Shown piece by piece: positions 1 to 6,959 of a stretch of 14,891 nucleotides of DNA. This DNA comes from Lachnospiraceae bacterium (lineage in GTDB: Bacteria; Bacillota; Clostridia; Lachnospirales; Lachnospiraceae). Below the pieces are notes generated by a model. The model made no database searches, was not told the DNA's origin, and saw only the letters and a program-made list of their open reading frames with translations. Every line of letters starts with the position of its first letter. Position 1 is the stretch's first letter. The translations under genes and the position numbers were made by a program. The DNA is taken from contig JAJPZP010000076.1 in assembly GCA_021204285.1 (NCBI GenBank), forward strand, positions 1 to 14,891. The letters are read 5' to 3'.

Positions 1-7
1 GTGTTAT

Positions 8-13
8 TATAAT
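8..13 (+). promoter_or_regulatory. -10 box of the hicAB promoter
   Basis: TATAAT lies 20 bases upstream of the hicA start and is followed by a strong GGAGGG ribosome binding site at 21-26. The matching -35 box would fall before the window, so only half of the promoter is visible. HicB usually represses its own operon from sites near here, but I see no clear operator. Confidence 0.4.
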
Positions 14-33
14 ATTGTCAGGAGGGAAAACAA

Positions 34-231
34 ATGAAAAGCTACTCATCAAGAGAAGTGATCAAGATACTTAAAGCGGATGGCTGGTATGAAGTGAATG
101 TTGTTGGTAGTCACCACCAATTCAAACATCCAACCAAAAAGAAGCGTGTTACTGTAAAACATCCTGACAAAGACATCCCACGCAAGACGCTGGACAGTAT
201 CGAAAGACAGTCGGGGCTAACATTCAGATAG
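34..231 (+). CDS. hicA: HicA family toxin (mRNA interferase)
   Basis: This is a 65-residue protein with the HicA pattern: an N-terminal serine/arginine helix, then G-S-H-H-Q-F at residues 25-30, then a lysine-rich strand ending V-K-H-P. HicA toxins have a double-stranded-RNA-binding-like fold and cut mRNA; the histidine after G-S (H27) is the expected catalytic residue. Length and motif are normal, so the toxin looks intact. The start is fixed by GGAGGG eight bases upstream. It stops with TAG at 229-231, 35 bases before hicB, so the pair is an operon. It lies in element B, the left intervening element in cotJC, where a toxin-antitoxin pair could select against loss of the element. The family call is confident; activity is inferred. 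Confidence 0.93.
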   Translation: MKSYSSREVIKILKADGWYEVNVVGSHHQFKHPTKKKRVTVKHPDKDIPRKTLDSIERQSGLTFR

Positions 232-266
232 CTCCGGCATCCAATATATATCATGGAGGTATCAAA

Positions 267-671
267 ATGAAAAAAGTTGAACGTTACTTCTACCCGGCAG
301 TATTCACTTATGAACCGAATCAGGAAATTGCCATTACCTTCCCCGATCTGGACTGTGCCACCAGCGGCGTAAATGATGATGATGCTCTCTTATCTGCCAG
401 AGAACTTCTTGGCTGCGTGATTTTCGGACTGGAAGAAGATGGAGAACCGATTCCTGCTCCCACTGCGCTCGCAGATGTGAAGCTGGAATCCAATGAGCGC
501 GTAGTGTTGGTCGATGTTTATATGCCTTCTGTACGTCTGGCACACGTTAATCGTTCTGTCAACCGTACTGTAACCCTCCCGGCATGGCTGAATGCCGCTG
601 CACTGGAAAGGAATATCAACTTCTCCCAGGTGTTGCAGGATGCCTTAAAAACACAGCTCCATCTGGGATAA
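267..671 (+). CDS. hicB: HicB family antitoxin
   Basis: This is a 134-residue protein directly downstream of hicA. Residues 1-70 show the HicB partial RNase-H fold: an aromatic Y-P-A-V-F strand, then I-T-F-P-D-L-D-C and the helix with A-R-E-L-L. The C-terminus (V-T-L-P-A-W-L-N followed by N-I-N-F-S-Q-V-L-Q-D-A-L) looks like a ribbon-helix-helix DNA-binding domain, which lets HicB repress its own operon. The protein should bind and neutralise HicA. The start has GGAGG about eight bases upstream and the gene ends with TAA just before a hairpin terminator at 678-721. It appears full length and functional. Confidence 0.93.
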   Translation: MKKVERYFYPAVFTYEPNQEIAITFPDLDCATSGVNDDDALLSARELLGCVIFGLEEDGEPIPAPTALADVKLESNERVVLVDVYMPSVRLAHVNRSVNRTVTLPAWLNAAALERNINFSQVLQDALKTQLHLG

Positions 672-677
672 CTGAAT

Positions 678-721
678 AAGAAATAGCGCCCCTGCTCTGG
701 TAAAGTAAGGCGCTATTTCTT
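678..721. terminator. Hairpin terminator after hicAB, possibly bidirectional
   Basis: A perfect 13-bp stem is formed by AAGAAATAGCGCC (678-690) and its complement (709-721), with an 18-base loop. It begins seven bases after the hicB stop. Both sides are followed by T-containing but interrupted tracts, so it could end hicAB transcripts on the plus strand and a leftward transcript from the promoter at 789-816. Confidence 0.7.
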
Positions 722-783
722 ATGGTTTAAAGCTTTATTCGCCGGGTCGGGTGACTCGCACTCACCTTCCGGCTGTCCTGTTA
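678..783 (-). ncRNA. Candidate small structured RNA between hicB and the recombinase
   Basis: No protein is evident here, but a near-consensus promoter (789-816, minus) points into the stretch and a strong hairpin closes it at 678-721, predicting an RNA of about 105 bases. Inside is a two-tier hairpin: outer arms GCCGG/CCGGC at 741-745 and 769-773, inner arms GGTGA/TCACC at 750-754 and 762-766. Beside it is a 10-bp palindrome, TAAAGCTTTA, at 728-737. I do not recognise the family. The hairpin could instead be a DNA site for a recombinase or for transfer. The candidate RNA is inferred from promoter, structure and terminator only. Confidence 0.3.
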
Positions 784-788
784 AGTAC

Positions 789-816
789 ATTATAGCAGGC
801 CCTACAGATTTGTCAA
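789..816 (-). promoter_or_regulatory. Strong vegetative promoter pointing leftward
   Basis: On the minus strand TTGACA (816-811), a 16-base spacer and TATAAT (794-789) with an extended TGC in front form the best sigma-A promoter in the window. It lies 34 bases upstream of the recombinase start but faces away from it. The predicted start near 782 leads only into the structured region and terminator at 678-774. Confidence 0.6.
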
Positions 817-849
817 AGATTTTTAACAGACAGACAGGAGGCAGGAATC

Positions 850-2433
850 GTGTTCGAGGACGTCACCTACAACTTCGGCTCCGGCCGCTATGCGATCTAC
901 CTCCGCAAGAGCCGGAAGGACATGGATCTGGAAGCCCGCGGCGAGGGTGAGACGCTGCAGCGCCACATGGAGATTCTGAAGGACCTGGCGCAGCGGATGC
1001 GCCTGAACGTGGTCCGCATCTATGCGGAGGTGGTCTCCGGCGAGTCGATCGAGGCGCGGCCGCAGATGCAGCGGCTCCTGAAGGACGTGGAGGCGGACCT
1101 CTACGACGGCGTGCTCGTGGTGGAAGTGGAGCGCCTGGCCAGGGGCGACACATCCGATCAGGGGCGCGTGGCCAAGACCTTCAAGTTCTCCGGCACGCTG
1201 ATCATCACCCCCGCCAAGACCTATGATCCCAACAATGAATATGACGAAGAGTATTTCGAGTTTGGCCTCTTCATGTCCCGCCGGGAGTACAAGACGATCC
1301 GGCGCCGCCTGAGCGCGGGCGCGGAGGCTTCCTGCAGGGAGGGAAAGTACACGGGGAACATTGCGCCCTATGGCTACGAGCGCTACAAGCTGAAGAAGGA
1401 AAAGGGCTGGTCCCTGCGCATCGTCCCCGAACAGGCCGCCGTGGTGCGCATGATCTTTGACATGTACGCCAACGGGCTGAACGGTATCCCGGTCGGCTAT
1501 GGCCGCATCGCAGAGGAGCTGAACCGGATCGGCACGCCTGCTCCTTCCGGCGGAAACTGGACAGCCTACGGCACGCAGAACATCCTCCGCAATCCGGTCT
1601 ATGCCGGATATATCAAGAATGGCCGCCGCAGGCAGGTGAAGCGCCTGGAGAACGGCAGGACGGTCGTCAGCCGCCCGGTCAACCACGACTGCAAGCTCTA
1701 CCAGGGACGGCACGAGGCGATCGTTTCGCAGGAGCTCTGGGACACGGTCAGCCGCCGCATGGCGTCGCGCCGGGCAGGCTCCTCCACGCGCGTGCGCCCG
1801 CAGCAGAACCCGCTCGCGGGCCTTGTCGTCTGCTCCCAGTGCGGCCGCATCATGCAGCGCAGGCCTTATCAGGACGGCTCGCCCGCGTCGCTGCTTTGTC
1901 CGACGAAGGGCTGCCCCACGGTCTCGAGCTTCCTCTCCCTTGTCGAGCAGCGCGTCCTGGATTCCCTCGAGGAGTGGCTTACCACCTATTCCCTGCCGGA
2001 CCCGGATGCAGAGCCGCAGAATGCGGAGCGCATCGCAATCCTTCAGGGAAACCTGGACACTTGCCAGGCGGAGCTGCAGGAAGCGCGGGAACAGATCGAG
2101 CGGCAGTATGATTTTCTGGAACGGGGAATCTATACCGAAGAGATGTTCTTTGAGCGGAATGCCCTGCTCCGGAAGCGGAGCGCCGAGCTGGAGGATCACC
2201 TGGCGGAGCTGCAGGAGGAACTGCGAAAAGAAACCGGGCGCGACGACGCCATCCGCCGCCTGCTCCCGAAGCTGACGACGATCCGCGACTCCTATTCCCA
2301 GATCGATGATCCCGCAGCGCGCAATGCCCTCCTGAAAGAAGTCGTCGATCACATCGAATACACAAAATCCGAGGACGGACGGCACGGAAATCCCGGACTT
2401 TTTTCCATCGAAATTTACCCCAAAATCGGGTAA
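850..2433 (+). CDS. Large serine recombinase of element B
   Basis: This 527-residue site-specific recombinase is probably the integrase/excisionase of the element that cuts cotJC at about 2535. The N-terminal resolvase domain starts Y-A-I-Y-L-R-K-S, with S21 as the expected nucleophile, and includes E-R-L-A-R-G near residue 96. The recombinase domain follows (from about residue 170, with N-P-V-Y-A-G-Y near 252). A zinc ribbon has Cys pairs at 328/331 and 350/355, and a long charged coiled coil occupies about 390-470. GTG 850 is chosen as start because AGGAGG ends eight bases upstream. Length and domain order are complete. The stop lies about 100 bases from the att junction. It is only distantly related to the recombinase at 2872. 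I see no sporulation-type promoter upstream. Confidence 0.93.
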   Translation: MFEDVTYNFGSGRYAIYLRKSRKDMDLEARGEGETLQRHMEILKDLAQRMRLNVVRIYAEVVSGESIEARPQMQRLLKDVEADLYDGVLVVEVERLARGDTSDQGRVAKTFKFSGTLIITPAKTYDPNNEYDEEYFEFGLFMSRREYKTIRRRLSAGAEASCREGKYTGNIAPYGYERYKLKKEKGWSLRIVPEQAAVVRMIFDMYANGLNGIPVGYGRIAEELNRIGTPAPSGGNWTAYGTQNILRNPVYAGYIKNGRRRQVKRLENGRTVVSRPVNHDCKLYQGRHEAIVSQELWDTVSRRMASRRAGSSTRVRPQQNPLAGLVVCSQCGRIMQRRPYQDGSPASLLCPTKGCPTVSSFLSLVEQRVLDSLEEWLTTYSLPDPDAEPQNAERIAILQGNLDTCQAELQEAREQIERQYDFLERGIYTEEMFFERNALLRKRSAELEDHLAELQEELRKETGRDDAIRRLLPKLTTIRDSYSQIDDPAARNALLKEVVDHIEYTKSEDGRHGNPGLFSIEIYPKIG

Positions 2434-2534
2434 ATATTATGTAAATCAAAAATTTTTCAAAACCGCTTTTCAAAAGTTCACTTTTCCTTGATTTTACAGG
2501 GAAAATTGACATTCTCTAAGGTCATGGGACCACG

Positions 2535-2644
2535 TCTTCCGTGCCGATATCTATCAGCACAGCCGCGCATTCCTTATAAGGCATTGTGTAGCGCTGCGAA
2601 AGGTAGCGCATGCTCGCACCCAGCTCCCCATCGGGACCTCCGAA
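2535..2644 (-). pseudogene. cotJC: cotJC, middle piece (codons 29 to about 65)
   Basis: The minus strand reads F-G-G-P-D-G-E-L-G-A-S-M-R-Y-L-S-Q-R-Y and continues to I-D-I-G-T-E-D, which is manganese-catalase/CotJC sequence. Joined to the first piece at the shared 11-bp repeat, it gives an uninterrupted product across I-S-Q-F-G-G-P-D-G-E-L-G. By family knowledge E35 (in G-E-L-G-A) is a manganese ligand, and the next ligand should be the second Glu of G-T-E-E-L-A-H. Here that codon is GAC and the homology stops, so the break lies inside or at a metal-ligand codon. The piece has no start of its own and is useless unless both elements are excised. I infer it is either an 'exon' restored during sporulation or a dead remnant. 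Confidence 0.88.
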
Positions 2645-2661
2645 TCGCGGCAGGTTATACA
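2624..2661. repeat. Left attachment junction of element A
   Basis: The 11-bp core GGACCTCCGAA at 2634-2644 also occurs in the same orientation at 6980-6990. To its left is cotJC; to its right, inside the element, is the arm GCGGCAGGTTATACA (2647-2661), the exact inverted copy of the arm at 6960-6974. The predicted crossover dinucleotide, at the centre of symmetry, is CC at 2637-2638. Confidence 0.85.
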
Positions 2662-2816
2662 CTGCCACCCATTTTCTTCCTCTGTCTTTCCAGTTCCCTT
2701 CGCATCTGCCGCAGCACCGCCTTTCGCTCCCGCTCCATGAGGCTCTCCCAGCTTCTCTCGCCCTGCTCCGTGGCAATGCGCGAGGGAAGCGCCGTCAATT
2801 TCCTCGATCTTCCCAT
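2655..2816 (-). CDS. Small charged protein, candidate recombination directionality factor
   Basis: This is a 53-residue ORF starting M-G-R-S-R-K-L and ending K-K-M-G-G-S-V. It has 15 Arg/Lys and seven Glu and is probably helical from about residue 22 onward. GGAGG ends four bases before the ATG. It is transcribed away from the recombinase gene, starts 55 bases from it, and its TAA falls inside the attachment-site arm (2647-2661). I do not recognise the family. Position between attP and the integrase, small size and charge fit a directionality factor such as SprB of SP-beta, which allows excision, but that role is inferred. It could also be a regulator or a chance ORF; the ribosome binding site argues against chance. 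Confidence 0.5.
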   Translation of the reverse strand: MGRSRKLTALPSRIATEQGERSWESLMERERKAVLRQMRRELERQRKKMGGSV

Positions 2817-2838
2817 ACTCCCTCCGTTTTTTTACAGT

Positions 2839-2866
2839 ATATGCCGCCACTTTCCCGCATAGATTA
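2839..2866 (+). promoter_or_regulatory. Possible sporulation sigma-E/sigma-K promoter of the element A recombinase
   Basis: ATATG (2839-2843), a 14-base spacer and CATAGATTA (2858-2866) resemble the sigma-E pattern. The -10 part also matches the sigma-K form CATA-N3-TA. The predicted start of transcription falls at or next to the ATG at 2872, and no ribosome binding site precedes that ATG, so the mRNA may be leaderless. Mother-cell expression would suit excision from a coat gene, but this rests on short motifs only. Confidence 0.35.
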
Positions 2867-2871
2867 AAGTC

Positions 2872-4032
2872 ATGAAAACCGCAGCCGCCTACATCCGCGT
2901 CTCCACCGAGGAGCAGCTCGAATTTTCCCCGGACAGCCAGCTGAAACGCATCGAGGAATACGCCCGGGCACACGACATGCGCCTGCCGGACGAATACATC
3001 TATCTGGACGAGGGCTTCAGCGGCAGAAAGGCGCAGAACCACCCCGCTTTTCTGCGCATGATCGCCGAGGCGAAGCGAAAGCCCCGCCCCTTTGACGTGA
3101 TCCTGCTCTGGAAATTTTCACGCTTCGCGCGGAACCGTCAGGACAGCATCCTCTACAAATCCATGCTGCGCCGGGAGTGCGGCATCGACGTGCTCTCCAT
3201 CACAGAACAGCTCTCGGGCGACCCGACCTCCATCCTGATCGAGGCGCTGCTCGAGGCCATGGACGAGTACTACTCTATCAACCTCGCGGAGGAAGTGCGC
3301 CGCGGCATGAACGAAAAATTCTCACGGGGCGGCGTCGTCTCCGTCCCGCCCTTCGGCTACCGTATGGAAAACGGACATTTCGCCCCTGACCCTGCGCGCA
3401 CTTCTGTCGTATCCATGATCTATGAGGATTTTCTAAACGGAAGCTCCTGCCGCGCGATCGCGCGGAAACTGAATGAAAGGGACATACGGACCACGCGCGG
3501 GAATCCCTTCGAGCCCCGCGCCGTCCGCTATATCCTGAGCAATCCGGTCTATACCGGAAAGCTGCGCCGAAACGTGCAGGGCGAGATGAATCTCGTGCCG
3601 GGCGGCCATCAGCCGCTGATTTCAGAAAGCACTTTTCAGAAAGTGCAGGCAAAACTCTCAGAATCAGGCGCCACACACATTCCACTGCCCGTACCCTCCG
3701 CCTTCCTGTTCCAGGGACTTGTGCGCTGCAGCTGCTGCGGCGGCGCACTCACCAGGAGTTCCCGAACCGGCGCTCTTCAGTGCTGCCGCTACGCGAAGGG
3801 AACCTGCCCACAGAGCCACTACCTCTCCATCCAGGAGCTGGAAGCGACCACGCTCCACACTGTCAAACAGGATCTGGCCGACACGGGCGAGGCTTTCGCA
3901 CTTCTCTACGCATCCGTCCCGGAAATCCGGTAGAAAAACGAACTGCTCCGGAGCCTGATCGAGAAGATCGTGTTCCGGAGCAGCGACAAGAATATCTGTA
4001 TCTGTTATCGCACTTTCTTTCTCGCGAGATAG
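2872..4032 (+). CDS. Large serine recombinase of element A (in-frame TAG near the C-terminus)
   Basis: The resolvase domain opens M-K-T-A-A-A-Y-I-R-V-S-T-E-E-Q with S11 as nucleophile. F-S-R-F-A-R-N lies near residue 83, the recombinase domain covers about 150-280 (N-P-V-Y-T-G-K near 225), and a zinc ribbon begins C286-S-C-C289. A TAG stop at 3931-3933 ends the open frame at 353 residues. The same frame then continues K-N-E-L-L-R-S-L-I-E-K-I-V-F-R and stops with TAG at 4030-4032. That tail is typical of the family C-terminus, so the TAG interrupts a gene of 386 codons. The full frame overlaps the convergent trkH end by 28 bases. The first 353 residues may or may not be active alone. No ribosome binding site precedes the ATG. 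It is the likely enzyme acting on the 2634/6980 sites. Confidence 0.88.
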
Positions 4033-5450
4033 ACGGCGGGAATCAACATCGGGAAGATCTCGAGCCTGCCAGCCAGCATATCAAAGCAGAACACCAGCTT
4101 CGACAAGTTGGAAAATGCAGCAAAGTTCTGCGTCGCGCCGACGCCGTTCAGACCGGGACCGATATTGTTGATCGTCGCGGCCATGGCGGTAAAGTTCGTG
4201 ATTCCATCGAAATTATCGAGCGAGATGATCAGCAGCGAGGTCACAAAAATGGCGATATAGGTGACCAGGAAAACGTTGATCGAGCGCAGCACCTCATGCT
4301 CCACCGTCTTCCCTTCAAAGCGGATCTTCCGCACATTGCGCGGATGGATGATAAAGTCCAGCTCCTTCAGCACCGTTTTCGCCATGATTTTCACGCGCAT
4401 CACCTTAATGCCGCCGCCGGTGCTGCCCGCGCAGGCTCCGATGAACATCAGCAGCACCAGGATCGTCCGCGACAGCTCCGGCCACTGGTCAAAATCCGCG
4501 GTCGTGAAGCCGGTCGTCGTGATGATCGAGGCCACCTGGAAGGCCGCATGGCGCAGGGTCACGCCCACATTCTGGTAGATATGGTAAATATTGACCACGA
4601 TCACGAGGACGCTCACGCCGATAATCCCGAGATAGGTCCGCAGCTCCTCGCTGCGCAGGCCGTCCCTGAACTTCTTCATATAGAAGAGGAAATAGACGTT
4701 GAAATTCACGCCGAACAGGATCATGAAAACAGTGAGTATCCACTGCGTCACGGCGTTATAATCCGCCGCGCTGCTGTTCAGCACACCGAAACCGCCGGTT
4801 CCCGCCGTGGCAAAGGCCAGGTTAATCGAGTCAAAAACCGGGCAGCCGGAAACAAGCAGACAGACCATCTCGACAACAGTCAGAAACATATAGATCAGAT
4901 ACAGAAGCTTCGCCGAGCCGCGCACCTTTGGCACCAGCTTGCCGACGGACGGTCCGGGGCTCTCCGCCTTCATCAGATACATGCTGGACGCACCTGTCGA
5001 GGGCAATACCGCCAGCACGAAGACGAGAATTCCCATGCCACCGATCCAGTGCGAAAAGCTTCTCCACATCAGCACCGCGCGCGGAGCCGACTCTACATCC
5101 GCCATGACCGTGGAACCGGTCGTCGTGAAGCCGGAGATGATCTCAAAGAGCGCATCCACCGGATTGGGAAAGGAACCGCTGAGGTAAAGTGCCAGCGCGC
5201 CAAAGAAACTCATGACGATCCAGCAAAGTGCCACACTCGTGTAGCCTTCCACAGAGAAAATCGTCGTGTTCTCCGGTTTTTTCCGACCCCGCATCAGCCA
5301 GCCGCATACAATACAGATCAGCGATGTCGCCAGAAAAGCCCACAGACACTTTTCCCGGTAAATCAGGGCGGTCAGTGCCGGAAGTAGCAAAAACAAAGCC
5401 TCCAGCAGCACCACACTTCCGATGATATAGCGTACCATTTTCCTGTTCAT
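4005..5450 (-). CDS. trkH: TrkH/KtrB-family potassium transporter, membrane subunit
   Basis: This 481-residue polytopic membrane protein forms the K+ translocation pore of the Trk system. All four pore-loop signatures are visible: T-T-T-G-S-T, A-T-A-G-T-G-G-F-G, T-T-T-G-F-T-T and N-N-I-G-P-G-L, each with the filter glycine, plus H-W-I-G-G-M-G-I after the first loop. The gene starts 15 bases after the trkA stop, with GGGAG ahead of the ATG, so the two form an operon. It is cargo of element A, an unusual place for a housekeeping-type ion transporter. If the element is excised in the mother cell, this copy is lost there. The 3' end overlaps the read-through end of the recombinase gene by 28 bases. 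Confidence 0.95.
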   Translation of the reverse strand: MNRKMVRYIIGSVVLLEALFLLLPALTALIYREKCLWAFLATSLICIVCGWLMRGRKKPENTTIFSVEGYTSVALCWIVMSFFGALALYLSGSFPNPVDALFEIISGFTTTGSTVMADVESAPRAVLMWRSFSHWIGGMGILVFVLAVLPSTGASSMYLMKAESPGPSVGKLVPKVRGSAKLLYLIYMFLTVVEMVCLLVSGCPVFDSINLAFATAGTGGFGVLNSSAADYNAVTQWILTVFMILFGVNFNVYFLFYMKKFRDGLRSEELRTYLGIIGVSVLVIVVNIYHIYQNVGVTLRHAAFQVASIITTTGFTTADFDQWPELSRTILVLLMFIGACAGSTGGGIKVMRVKIMAKTVLKELDFIIHPRNVRKIRFEGKTVEHEVLRSINVFLVTYIAIFVTSLLIISLDNFDGITNFTAMAATINNIGPGLNGVGATQNFAAFSNLSKLVFCFDMLAGRLEIFPMLIPAVYLARKKVR

Positions 5451-5465
5451 CGCCGCTCTCCCGCC

Positions 5466-6842
5466 TTATCCCGCCGCTCGCGTTTTTTTCAGAATATCCC
5501 GCAGATCCTTCAGCTCGCCGGTGCTCGTCGTGATGACAATGACGGAATCACCGACCCGCAGGCAGTCCTGCCCTTTTGGAATAATGGTCTTTCTCTTCCG
5601 GTAGATCGCGCAGACCAGCAGGTCGTCCCTCAGCTTCAGCTCCTGCAGCGGTATGTCCGTCAGCTCGCTCTGTTTGTGAATAATGAACTCCAGCGCCTCC
5701 GCTTTTCCATCCACAAGCCGGTACAGCGACTGCACATTGCTGTCGATCGAATTCTGCATCGCGCGCACATACTGGATGATCGTCTCAGCGGTGATATGTT
5801 TCGGATAAATCAGACTTCCGATGTCGAGAGATCCAATGATTGCGTGATAGGTATCCTGATCAACCTTGGTGATAATCTTTGCCCTGCTCATATGCTTGGC
5901 ATAGAGGGACATCATGACATTCTCCTCGTCCTGATTGGTCAGGGCCGCAAAGCCCTCCACCCGCGCCAGCCCCTCCTCTGCGAGAAGCGCCTCATCGCGC
6001 CCGTCTCCGTAGATAATCGTAGCCTTCGGCAGCAGATCGCTCAAAAGCTCGCAGCTCGCGCGGTCCTTCTCCACGATTTTCACCTGAATACCCATCTCGA
6101 TCAGGCGCTTTGCCAGATAGAAGGCAACCTTGCCCCCGCCGATCAGCATGGTATTCTTTACCTGGTTGGTCTCGATGCCGATCATGCGGAAAAAGCGGCT
6201 CGCGTTCGCAGGCGAAGCCACAATGGAAATCGTATCGCCCTCCATAAGTTCCATATCTCCATCCGGGATCAGCGTCTGTCCCTGCCGCTCCACGATGCAG
6301 ATCAGAACCTCACAACGGGAGAGTTCCTCCAGGTTGCGGATCTTCTTCGCGCAGAGCGGATTGTCCGGCTGTAAGTGAAAAGGCAGCAGCTCAATCCGGC
6401 CATTCGCGAAGGTGTCAATGTCAATCGCAGACGGGAAGCGAAACAGTCTTGAGATCTCCATCGCAGCTGTCAGTTCCGGGTTGATGACCATTGAAAGGCC
6501 GAGATCTTCCTTAAAGTGATGAATTTCCTGATGATAGACCGGATTGCGCACGCGTGCGATCGTCTGACAGCCGCCGGACTTTTTCGCGATCAGACAACAG
6601 AGCAGATTCACCTCATCCGCATTCGTCACCGCGATCAGCAGGTCTGCCTTATCAATGCCCGCCTCCATCTGAATACTCAGGCTGGCGGCATTGCCAATCA
6701 CACCTCTGGCATCTGCCGTATGAACGACACGCTGCACTGCCTCTGAACTCTCATCAATCACCGTCACGTCGTGTTCGTCCTTACAGAGCTGCTCCGCAAG
6801 CACCTGTCCAACCTGCCCACAACCTGCGATAATAATATTCAT
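5466..6842 (-). CDS. trkA: TrkA potassium-uptake regulatory subunit
   Basis: This 458-residue cytoplasmic protein gates TrkH by binding NAD(H) or related nucleotides. It has two tandem RCK modules: the first opens M-N-I-I-I-A-G-C-G-Q-V-G with D-E at the end of the second strand, and the second has M-L-I-G-G-G-K-V-A near residue 230. Each is followed by a TrkA-C domain; the second ends near residue 450. The open frame reaches to 6917, but ATG 6842 is chosen because GGAGG lies eight bases upstream and the Rossmann fold begins at that residue. Length fits the family. It is the first gene of trkAH, with its own promoter at 6883-6911 inside element A. Confidence 0.95.
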   Translation of the reverse strand: MNIIIAGCGQVGQVLAEQLCKDEHDVTVIDESSEAVQRVVHTADARGVIGNAASLSIQMEAGIDKADLLIAVTNADEVNLLCCLIAKKSGGCQTIARVRNPVYHQEIHHFKEDLGLSMVINPELTAAMEISRLFRFPSAIDIDTFANGRIELLPFHLQPDNPLCAKKIRNLEELSRCEVLICIVERQGQTLIPDGDMELMEGDTISIVASPANASRFFRMIGIETNQVKNTMLIGGGKVAFYLAKRLIEMGIQVKIVEKDRASCELLSDLLPKATIIYGDGRDEALLAEEGLARVEGFAALTNQDEENVMMSLYAKHMSRAKIITKVDQDTYHAIIGSLDIGSLIYPKHITAETIIQYVRAMQNSIDSNVQSLYRLVDGKAEALEFIIHKQSELTDIPLQELKLRDDLLVCAIYRKRKTIIPKGQDCLRVGDSVIVITTSTGELKDLRDILKKTRAAG

Positions 6843-6882
6843 CCTTCGCCTCCATCTCTCCCCGCTTTTCAAAGATAACCTA

Positions 6883-6911
6883 ACTATAGCACCGCCGTCC
6901 AAAAACTGCAA
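6883..6911 (-). promoter_or_regulatory. Vegetative promoter of trkAH
   Basis: On the minus strand TTGCAG (6911-6906), a 17-base spacer and an extended -10, TGC-TATAGT (box at 6888-6883), lie about 40 bases upstream of the trkA ATG. It lies inside element A, so trkAH need not depend on the cotJ promoter. The -35 match is weak. Confidence 0.45.
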
Positions 6912-6959
6912 TCCCAAACAGCCACGTCCAGTCGAAGTAAAGCCACATTTTCCTGTATA

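Larger units (their letters stand above)
1..2540. mobile_element. Element B: recombinase element in cotJC (right end only)
   Basis: cotJC sequence on the minus strand runs from 2644 to about 2535, reading to I-D-I-G-T-E, and then abruptly becomes unrelated sequence ending in a stop. Everything to the left (large serine recombinase, structured non-coding region, hicAB) is therefore foreign to cotJC. The remaining two thirds of cotJC is not in the window, so the left end lies beyond position 1 and the element exceeds 2.5 kb. The junction lies within or next to TCTTCC (2535-2540); the exact core cannot be set without the other end. Between the recombinase stop and the junction is an AT-rich stretch holding two copies of TTTTCAAAA (2454-2462 and 2467-2475). 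Confidence 0.75.

Noticed and set aside
741..773. Hairpin resembling a tRNA T-arm
   Set aside because: The seven-base loop lacks the TTCGA core and there are no acceptor, D or anticodon arms around it.
823..2385. 520-codon open frame on the minus strand
   Set aside because: It is the antisense shadow of the GC-rich serine recombinase gene; no recognisable domain and no ribosome binding site.
2482..2505. Terminator after the element B recombinase
   Set aside because: The TTTTCC/GGAAAA stem is only six bp with a 12-base loop and has no T tract; it may belong to the att arm.
2488..2862. 124-codon plus-strand open frame between the two recombinases
   Set aside because: It runs antisense across the cotJC piece, the att junction and the small ORF, and matches no family.
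3780..5387. 535-codon open frame on the plus strand
   Set aside because: It lies opposite trkH, is rich in His/Gln/Arg as antisense frames are, and overlaps two clear genes.
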